A program made the position numbers and the translations under genes. This document shows positions 56,824-64,000 of a stretch of 64,000 nucleotides of DNA, piece by piece. The notes beneath the pieces were generated by a model. The model made no database searches and was not told the DNA's origin. It saw nothing but the letters and a program-made list of their open reading frames with translations. This DNA is from Conus ventricosus. Taxonomy: Eukaryota > Mollusca > Gastropoda > Neogastropoda > Conidae. The stretch's first letter is position 1. The number at the start of each line of letters is the position of its first letter. The stretch is from positions 66,819,121 through 66,883,120 of the forward strand of contig CM031620.1 in NCBI GenBank assembly GCA_018398815.1, in the 5' to 3' direction.

Positions 56824-56874
56824 TTCTTCGTTCCCATTGTAAAGTACTCCCTGTTCTATAAGAATTGGGAGTAC
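55081..56874 (-). mobile_element. Tandem-repeat element, copy 2, inserted in the DIRS element
   Basis: The reverse orientation of 30804-31976. About eleven units of ~146 bases with GTTATAGCCGTTAGTAACGG and GAAAGATCGGCCAAGTACTT; then AACACTTTTTGACAACAGAT, a (CA)n tract (56742-56820), TTCTTCGTTCCCATTGTAAA and a terminal hairpin GTACTCCC ... TGGGAGTAC. DIRS coding sequence stops at its left edge (about 55080) and resumes directly at its right edge, which fixes both boundaries to within a few bases. No clear target duplication. Confidence 0.8.
56742..56820. repeat. (CA)n microsatellite inside the tandem-repeat element
   Basis: About 38 CA units at the same place where copy 1 has a short TGTC/CCGT run, so this site is microsatellite-prone in the family. 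Confidence 0.95.
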
Positions 56875-57600
56875 AAAAATTAGAGACTTGGCCAGGGTCA
56901 TTGGACTTCTGGTGTCCGCATTTCCTGCTGTTACCTGGGTTTTACAGGCATTTAGAGAAAAATAAGTCTGAAGCACTAAAGAAAAGTAAAGGAGAGTTTG
57001 AGGCATGGACATGTTTAACCTGTGAATCTGAATCTGAATTGGTATGGTGGATTGAAAATACTGAAGTTTCTTTTTCATCTTTGATCACTACTGACCCACA
57101 GATTCAGATAAGAAGTGATGCATCCACATAGGATTGGGCAGTTATTTGTCAGTCAAACCAAACAGGTGGTAGGTGGTCTGAGACGGAACAAGGTCTGCAT
57201 ATGCCTTGAGCTTTGGGCCATTGAGCATGCATTGAAATGTTTTAAGGAAAACCTGGTTCGAAAACATGTGAAAAATTCTGAGTCAATACATGTGCAATGA
57301 AATAATTTGAGAAACATGGGTGGTTCTCATTCTGTTGAGTGTAATGAAATAGCCCACAGAATCTGGATCTGGTGCAAGACAAGAGATATTTGATTGACAG
57401 TCTTTCATATTCTAGGGATAAGTAACGTCGAAGCTGATGCTCAGTCCAAAATCTTTAATGACAGAACAGAGTGACATTTGAATCCTGATATTGTTTTGTA
57501 AACTGACAGAAATATTGGGCACTCTGTTCGCTTCCCGACTGAATTATCAAATAAAGCCCTTTGTGTCATGGGGGCCAGATCCAGAAGCGTGGGCAGTTGA
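56875..57600 (+). pseudogene. DIRS RNase H region
   Basis: Shifted frames contain ARVIGLLVSAFPAVTW (56890-56940, end of RT), IRSDAST (57105, catalytic Asp of RNase H), LELWAIEHALKCF (57205-57245, catalytic Glu region), GISNVEADAQSKIF (57415-57455) and PDPEAWAVDAFSINWG (57575-57620). This set is characteristic of DIRS RNase H and the segment that follows it. Stops and shifts throughout. Confidence 0.75.
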
Positions 57601-57633
57601 TGCATTCAGCATTAACTGGGGGCAAATGAACAT

Positions 57634-58800
57634 ATGCTTTCCCCCCAGGTGCTGAACAAATGGAGGAAAGATCAGGCAGATGGGATTTTTATCGCCCCAT
57701 TTGGACGACCGCTTCCTGGTACCCAGCACTCCAGTTTTTCTGCTCAAAGGATCAAGAGATCTACGTTTGACACACAAACATGCAGTTCATCCTATTCACA
57801 ACCAGTTGCAGTTGATGGCATGAAACTTATCAGGCAAGCTGTCGAGGCAAGAGGAGTTTGTGGACAAACTTTCGACATCGTCTGGGCATCCTGGCGACCA
57901 ACAACTAAAGTACAATATGCCTCGCATCTCTCCAGATGGAGCGCATTCTGTTTTGAAAAAGGGTTATAATCCCCTTTGTGCATCCGTAACAGTAGTCCTT
58001 CAATTTTTAACCCAGTTGTTTCCTCAAGGTTCGGGTTACAGTGCTCTCAACACTGCACGCAGTACCTTATCAGGTACCTTATCAGTAACCTTATCAGCTT
58101 AGAACAAGAGAATAGCATGCCAGTGGGTGCACATCCTCTAGTGATTCGTTTCATGAAAGGTGTAAATGAGCTAAAAACGTCTCTACCTCAATATCATCAG
58201 TCTTGGGATGTTTCTGTGTTGCAAACACACTGGTAGCCAGGTAGATAATGTTCTACTGACATTGAAAGAGCTGAGTGTAAAAGTGTGTGCCTTACTGTTG
58301 TTATCATCTGCACAAAGATTCCAAAGTATTCATCTTATTAAGCTTAGTCATGTCAGAGTGCATAGATCTGGTTGTACAATTTATCTGACGGACAAGCTGA
58401 AGACAACTAGACCAGGTTTTCATCAAGGTGTCATTGAATTACCAAGGTATGAAGACAATCCCAAGATTTGTGTTGTGCAGTGTCTTCAGGAATATATGAA
58501 AAGAACTGAAGTTCTTAGATCAGCATCCTCAGACAGGCTTATATTATGTCATCAGCGTCCGCATGGATCGGCTTCAAGAGATACGATTTCTAGATGGATG
58601 AAGACTTTGTTGCATGATCGGGGAATAAAATACTTTGGCACGCACAGTTTCTGAGGGGCATCATCATCTGCAATGCTGAAAAGTGGCGTACTTTTAGATG
58701 ACATTCTGGGTTGGTCAAATGCCAGAACTTTTCAGAAGTTCAATAACCGACAGTCAAGCAAGAGCAGAGACAAAATAATTCAATCTTTAAGTATTATACC
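57634..58800 (+). pseudogene. DIRS tyrosine recombinase with catalytic Arg and Tyr lost
   Basis: The N-terminal part (frame 57634-57969) contains AVEARGVCGQTFDIVWASW and VQYASHLSRWSAFC, the core-binding domain. The catalytic part (58208-58654) has the first Arg in SSAQRFQSIHLIKLSHV and the His of the HxxR box in FGTHSF, but the Arg codon is TGA (58652-58654, consistent with CGA to TGA). Downstream in the same frame the nucleophile position reads NARTFQKFNNR, with Asn (58742-58744) where family members have Tyr. Shifts lie near 57970 and 58200. It would have inserted circular cDNA; this copy cannot. Confidence 0.8.
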
Positions 58801-58810
58801 CCAAAGAAAA

Positions 58811-59061
58811 TGAGCAATCCTGTGGTGTCAGACTGAATTTGTTCTAAAATAATAATGACACTGAATTTGTTGCATGGTTTGGCAACTTGTGGTGCATAGT
58901 CTGCTGCAGCTGAATGTGTATTTTAAGGATAATATTTGATCTTTTAAAAGATTTATGGTCTATGCATGAGAGCCCAAAACTTTTAAATGAAGATTTTATT
59001 TTATGTTTGTTGCAATATTCTGATCAGTTACTTACCCTTGGGATTTATTAGTTTATTATAA
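58811..59061. other. DIRS 3' flank, non-coding
   Basis: A/T-rich sequence, possibly the 3' end of the DIRS element. No terminal repeat was recognised. Confidence 0.4.
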
Positions 59062-59425
59062 CAAATCTTAAATAAATGTTAGCGAACCGCCCAGAGAACG
59101 TGGACAAACGAGTTACAAGACAAAACACGACGCGTTTCGACCTCTTAGGTCTTCATCTGGTGATAATTAAACGAATAAAACAACGAAAATTCACTTAGCT
59201 TTGGTCGCTTCAGATTGCTCAGGCTTCAGCGCAAGGAAGAAGGCCTTCTTCCTTGCGCTGAAGCCTGAGCAATCTGAAGCGACCAAAGCTAAGTGAATTT
59301 TCGTTGTTTTATTCGTTTAATTATCACCAGATGAAGACCTAAGAGGTCGAAACGCGTCGTGTTTTGTCTTGTAACTCGTTTGTCCACGTTCTCTGGGCGG
59401 TTCGCTAACATTTATTTAAGATTTG
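59062..59425. repeat. 364-bp near-perfect palindrome with no spacer
   Basis: The two arms (59062-59243 and 59244-59425) are inverted copies with very few mismatches, meeting at AAGAAGGCCTTCTT. Each arm reads, on its outward strand, GCTTCAGATTGC-type sequence, then CCAGATGAAGACCTAAGAGG and TCGAAACGCGTCGTGTTTTG, then GCGGTTCGCTAACATTTATT. One arm alone is present at 11963-12143 and a diverged relative at 51060-51303. No ORF. Confidence 0.95.
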
Positions 59426-60632
59426 TTTAGATTTCCGCCTGCAGTCGTCTCGCTTTGCAACTAGTTTATTATAGTTCAGTCCCTTGCAGATTCATTCCAA
59501 GAACTGGCCCTCAGCACTTGTGTCTTAAGATGTTATCATTTTATATTTTCTACTCTTCACAAGAAAATGTAGCTTATTTTGTTGTTTCATAATTTTCTTT
59601 TGCTTCTTAAATGGGACCTTTGGTGGGTTTTCGAAAATTCAACAAATACTATAGTATTGCACACCAGCCTTTTTCTGGGATAGCATTCTGCTTAAAACCT
59701 AAAAGGTAGAGGAGTCCAAGTTAGGACTTTCCGCGGGCACAGTCATGTTTCGAAATACCGGTATCTGACCAGGAATTATATGTTAGTGAGTTTCCTTCCC
59801 TTTGAAGATTGTCTCCCCCTTGGAGACTATAAGCTTGCTGAAGGCTCATTTTGAGAAGCATTTATTATTCCCCAATCACCCACTTAAGCACATACTGTTA
59901 GTTAGGCAGAATTATCTACCACTGCAGATATGAATGCTTATCTCCCCCTACTTTGTTCAATCTAAGACATAAGAGCAAGCTTTGCTTATAATTCAATATA
60001 TGTATACAGATACAAATAATGCTCTCTTGATGTCCTGAGCTCCGCGCGTCGTAGAATAAACTGAAGTAAAAACCTGAGACGGTAAAACACAAGAATAAAA
60101 ACAAGTCTTTTTATGTCTCAGACTTGTATTTTTTCGCTGTCAAAAGCTTCCGTGCAGTGGATGGGAAGGGAGGGTGAGGACAGAGAAGTAAAAGGGAGAA
60201 GAGAGTTTGTTTGCATTTGTGTTTGTGGAAGCAGGTTAGGGATGGGAGTAGGAACTGGTGGGTTCTCTCGCTGCGTTGGAGTAAAAAGAAAAGGATTCAC
60301 AAATTTGGCCTTGCAGAAAACCATTCAAATAAAGTTTGAAGGCCATGATTCATGTCTCTGCTGGGTAGAACTGACAGTATGACTGGAAGAAGAGGGAGAA
60401 GACGAAGACAAAGGGAAGGACGTGAGGAAAAAGATGATGATGACGATGATGGTGATGATGAAGAAGGAGGAGAAAAAGAAATCATTCGTAGTTGCAATCA
60501 ATGCCGATTTGCTGCCTTAACATGTCCAAATCTTATTCCACGCATAATTTCAAACGCTGATCATCCACACACTAACAGTGAAATAGTATCTGCCCACAGA
60601 GACACTGTCCAACTGTCACAGAGAAAGAAGCA
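59426..60632. other. No gene recognised
   Basis: Unique sequence. 59430-59455 (GTTTAGATTTCCGCCTGCAG) continues the repeat-family similarity to 51060. The open frames 60113-60382 and 60352-60813 run into GA repeats and have no domain. Confidence 0.35.
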
Positions 60633-60633
60633 C

Positions 60634-60693
<60 letters not shown>

Positions 60694-60741
60694 GGGGGGG
60701 GGGGCAAGCAGACAGAGAGCAGGGTGAGAAAGGTGTGGAAC

Positions 60742-60793
<52 letters not shown>
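60633..60793. repeat. (GA)n microsatellite in two blocks
   Basis: GA 60635-60690, a G run, ~45 unique bases, then GA 60741-60793. Arg/Glu ORFs here are by-products. Confidence 0.97.
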
Positions 60794-60796
<3 letters not shown>

Positions 60797-60829
60797 ACAC
60801 TTTTTTTTATTGATTAGGTCACAGGCCCA

Positions 60830-61260
60830 TATCAACAGGCAGAGGCATATAAACAAAAAGCATATTGTTATTCTTTAATTATCCATTTCTAATCTCAAAG
60901 GCTTTATGAATATATGTTGCGCGTTTAATTTAATAGAGTTATTGTTTGCAAGAAGACGTGAAAGTTTAAAGCTTGAAGGGTTATTAAAATACTTTTTTGC
61001 GATGTACGATTCTCTCTAATTTCCTGATATCTTGGACAAGAGAGGATGAACTGTACCCCTGTTTGTGCGTGGAATCGACAAAATGGACAGTCAAATCTTC
61101 TTTCAAAAGTGTTTTCTCAAAACGTAATCTGTGGATCTTCAACGGCGAAACTCCTAACCTGAAGCTAATGAAAAGTGTTCAACCCTGCGATGTTCCAGCT
61201 GGTTCAGATATGGCGCTAGAGATAAGGAAGATTTAAATGTGCTACAGAAAAAACATCGTT
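60830..61260 (-). pseudogene. LINE ORF2 C-terminal zinc-finger region
   Basis: Minus-strand sequence at 61095-61020 encodes RFDCPFCRFHAQTGVQF followed by ILSCPRYQEIRENR, a CxxC...C finger as found after the RT in many LINEs. Downstream is a helical tail, then A/T-rich 3' sequence ending at the GA repeat. Confidence 0.65.
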
Positions 61261-61321
61261 CACTTGAATTATTGTTTCTTGACCATTCTTGATTATATGT
61301 AGGTCCTTTGTTAGGTACAAG

Positions 61322-62123
61322 TCATATAGCAAATGACATCAAATTTCTTAACACAATAAAATAGTCTATGACACTGTTGCCAGTAGATGAAACGTAAGTG
61401 AAATTTCTGCTAGTTCTATCGACACCTGTTCCATTTAAAATGACCAAACCAAATTCATCACAAGTGTTCAGTAAATATCTGCCATATTCATTAAATTGTT
61501 TGATCTTTAGATGAGCCTTTGTTGTCCTTAACTGTTTCGCATTCATCAGCGGAAACATCTAGAACAAGATCGTCGACATCAATTTCGTTGGAATTTTCAC
61601 TTCCGGTACGTGCATACATGTCACCCATAATCATAAAAGGAACATCACCTACTAATTCAATAACATCAAGAATACATTCCTCAATGATAGATATACCATT
61701 TTGTGTCTCTGTATCTTTATAATAAACGGAGTGGATGGGTGGGACATAACAGCCTAGCAAAACAGATGGAGTGTCTGTGCCTGTGAAGTCACCAGAGACT
61801 TTTAGCGCAGTAATGTTATCGAATTGTAAATCAATTCTATCAAAGTACTCACTCAATTTCTTTTTAACAAGTAGCACAACACTCCCAGGCAGACGAGCTG
61901 TTGGTGCGCCATTGACCTTAACACCAGGAGCCATAAAAACCACATAATTAGGAAATAATACAGACGGAAATAATGTGGAAAAAGTTTCAACAAGCAAGCA
62001 AACATCAGAACTCTCAATATACTCACGTGTATCAAATTCGTATAAGGAACTTAGACCTTCAATGTTATAACTCAAGAAATTTACAGTCTGTGTGGACAAA
62101 AAGCCTCTGAATTTACCATTCAA
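61322..62123 (-). pseudogene. LINE ORF2 AP-like endonuclease
   Basis: The frame 62123-61491 (210 codons; the first in-frame ATG seems to lie at its start) shows FLSYNIEGLSSLYEF, CLLVETF, APGVKVNG-P-ARLPGSVVLLV, VLLGCYVPP and MIMGDMYARTGSENS, the endonuclease motifs in order. In the last, the usual Asn of GDFNARTG is Tyr, a catalytic-site change. A shift near 61500 leads to 61558-61322 with GRYLLNTCDEFGLVI and NFTYVSSTGNSVIDYF. It is the best-preserved endonuclease in the window and aligns with the copies at 24.4 and 49.6-50.4 kb. Confidence 0.8.
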
Positions 62124-62395
62124 AGCATGGGTCGGACCGAAATCCTATCCTTTATTTAGGGGATCAGGGAGTGTCTTCTTTGCATTGTTCTGAAATGCAC
62201 TATTTGGAACAGTCTTGCGGAGTTAACTGTCTCTACTCCCTGACACTGTGCACTGAAGCGCTTCTCAGTCTTGACGAAGGGTCTTTTTGAAGGCCTGGGT
62301 CTGTCCTGCCGACTGCCTTTCTTGGGCGTTTCATCATCGGGGGAGGGGGGGGGGGTGCTTTGTCATTGCTGATGTTGGCGGCTGCAGACTGATCT

Positions 62396-63960
62396 TCAGT
62401 TTGCTTCAGATTTTGCTTCTGCGGTGGATTCCTTCCCAGTCATTTCTTGTGACGGAAAGACTTCCCCTCCAGTCCTGCTTACATCACCAGTAGCCTCTGT
62501 GCTGCGCGCATGGCAAGGGTCTTGTTCATCACTGGACTCACTTGAAAAGGCCCGGTCGTGTTGCTGCTTTTCTTTGTCCGGGCTTTCATGATCTTCCATT
62601 GCGGGGCTCTCAACAGCGAAATCATTTGCCAGGCAAACTTTGTTCTTTGGGCTGGGTTCAGGGACGCTGTCACTGTTAGCAATCCTTCCACCACAGGCTG
62701 AACCGGGGAAAAGTGACTGCAGAGTTGCTAGGCGATCACACATCGGGTCAGGGACACTGCCATTGTTGGTAATCCTACCACAATCGGTAGAATCTGTGGT
62801 AGCTAATGCTGACTGCTGAGTCGCCCGCTCATCTGTGCCACTTAGACCAGAGGAGCTTGCTGTCAAAGCCATTTATTAGTTCATCACTCACCACAACTGT
62901 AGAAGTTTGCCGATCTGCTGCCCGTTGATTTTCATGGTAAACATTTTGGGACCTGGAATTTATATCATCGAATTGAAAACCAGGCACACGTGTGTTTTGA
63001 CTAACAAAGACCTGGGATGTCTGTCCTCGGTGGGCGTTACTTCGAACCATATAGGGATGGGTGTTCCACTAGTAATCTCGCATGTCAGGAAAAGGACACT
63101 GATTAAACCACGCACCCCAATTGTACATGTTTTGGTGCTCCAAATGTCCATTGTGATCATCTCTGTCATACACGTCCAAATGTCCATTGTGACCATCTCT
63201 GTCATACACATTATTTAAGTTTTGTTGATGACGACGATGATGGGGTTGAAAATGTAATTCTACCTAGAAAGGTTGGTACGACGTTCGTCTGGCGGCGGTC
63301 TGCTGTTTTGGATATTGTGCGCATTGTACTGACCTTGACTGGGTCCGCGTCGTGTATCATCAACGTAGCTGCCTCTGTTCAAAGTAGGATTTTGGAATGG
63401 ACCTGCTACAACCAGCTTGTGTGTGTGTAGTCTCGGATGATCTGCTATTGTCTAGTTGTCATATCTCCTTCCACTCTTATCCCCTTCTTTTGCAACCCCT
63501 CTCGTCCCTTTGTCAGTACACTCATTTTATCTGACCATCTTGCGAATTTTACAATGACAGGCTGTGGTTTAGAAAAGTCATTGCTTCGGCAAAGACGATG
63601 AGCACGTATAATGTCCTTAAAAGACCACGTTTTCCCTGGCACAGTGTCTTGAAGTATGTTGATAACTTTCTTGGCACACTCTTCATAACTTTCATGAGAC
63701 AATTGCGGTATATTCAACAACTTGAGGTTGTCTTTCCTTGAAAATAATTCTAGCGTGTCAGTTTTGTCACTGAATTCACTGGATATTTTTCTAAGCCTGT
63801 CTTCAACATCAGAATTGACTTGTTTCTAACATGAAGCAAAAAACGAGCTTCAAGAGTGAAAGAGTTATTTGGTTTATCTGTAACTGTGAGAAAAATATGC
63901 AAATATATGTATCCTGAATACAAGTTCGATTGTATACTGGAACACATTTTTGGTTTTGAA
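62396..63960 (-). pseudogene. LINE ORF1, minus copy
   Basis: 63720-63445 holds the RRM end and C-terminal domain (DIIRAHRLCRSNDF, VIVKFARWSDKMSVLTKGRE) in one frame. 63950-63720 upstream reads as coiled-coil-like sequence in another frame. After 63445, 63440-62880 is a tail with a local 36-base duplication (63130-63210, GTCCATTGTGA.CATCTCTGTCATACAC), and 62872-62396 is a Ser/Glu/Asp-rich open frame. It matches the ORF1 at 47.9-49.5 kb in order and motifs. Confidence 0.7.
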
Positions 63961-64000
63961 AGTGTGAGACATGGGTGGGGTTGGGGAAATTATGGAATGT

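Larger units (their letters stand above)
53480..58810 (+). mobile_element. DIRS-type tyrosine-recombinase retrotransposon, decayed and interrupted
   Basis: In order: gag-like region (53480-54306), RT (54322-55070), an inserted tandem-repeat element (55081-56874), the rest of RT and RNase H (56875-57600), and a tyrosine recombinase (57634-58800). RT followed by RNase H and a tyrosine recombinase, without integrase, is diagnostic of DIRS elements. All domains carry stops or shifts. Terminal and internal complementary repeats were not identified. Confidence 0.85.
60820..63960 (-). mobile_element. Two-ORF APE LINE, minus copy, internally deleted
   Basis: Minus strand from the window's right side: ORF1 (about 63950-62396), ORF2 endonuclease (62123-61322), then directly the ORF2 C-terminal zinc-finger region (61250-60830). 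The RT palm is missing between 61322 and about 61260. The same family as 47.8-51.1 kb. Confidence 0.8.

Noticed and set aside
59062..59425. Fully functional hammerhead ribozyme
   Set aside because: The core resemblance is real, but helix I pairing is absent and one core base differs; kept only as a lead.

Overview
This is a eukaryotic, repeat-dominated stretch, most likely from a marine invertebrate and quite possibly a mollusc (gastropod or bivalve). The evidence is long dinucleotide microsatellites, several classes of decayed retrotransposon, a Polinton/adintovirus-like element, large palindromes, and tandem-repeat elements built like the bivalve 'pearl' family. The species assignment is inference. 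I find no convincing host gene; the only candidates are short ORFs at 2213-2509 and 23544-23777. Almost every recognisable coding region belongs to a mobile element and carries frameshifts or stops. Two runs of N (3232-4231, 1000 bases; 21401-21500, 100 bases) are assembly gaps.

Layout, 1-21.4 kb. 1-1325 and 4232-5527 are arms of a large inverted duplication around the 1000-N gap. From about 6.05 to 12.2 kb, resuming at 20.5-21.4 kb, lies an AT-rich, degraded Polinton/adintovirus-like element. It holds three small ORFs, the exonuclease half of a protein-primed DNA polymerase B, several small (partly membrane) proteins and a retroviral-type integrase. Most of its ORF starts are preceded by an A-rich TTTAAAA-like box. 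One of its minus-strand genes is split by a complete insertion (12214-20527) of a young Ty3/Gypsy LTR retrotransposon: 2.18-kb LTRs, AGGGG target duplication, tRNA-Pro-type primer site. Its integrase follows the protease directly and RNase H lies last, as in Gmr1-like elements; most of integrase, RT and RNase H has been deleted.

Layout, 21.5-47 kb. This is a mosaic of LINE debris: an L1/Tx1-like 3' end (21.5-22.4), an APE LINE fragment (24.0-25.0), a CR1/L2-like LINE (25.05-27.9, minus), RT fragments (32.6, 34.5) and an RT-bearing LINE (43.6-46.5, minus). Between them lie microsatellites, an element of 146-bp tandem repeats (30.8-32.0), a 243-bp hairpin repeat (33.4), arrays of short repeated words (35.4-36.5, 40.1-40.4), a 64-bp satellite (37.07-37.59) and a likely tRNA-derived SINE head (41.6).

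Layout, 47.8-64 kb. Two more copies of the APE LINE seen at 24 kb (coiled-coil ORF1 plus endonuclease ORF2) lie at 47.8-51.1 (plus) and 60.8-64.0 (minus). Between them is a DIRS-type tyrosine-recombinase retrotransposon (53.5-58.8). It is interrupted by a second copy of the 146-bp repeat element and followed by a near-perfect 364-bp palindrome (59062-59425), half of which also sits inside the Polinton at 11963-12143. The window is best read as layered insertions; no working host pathway is encoded here.
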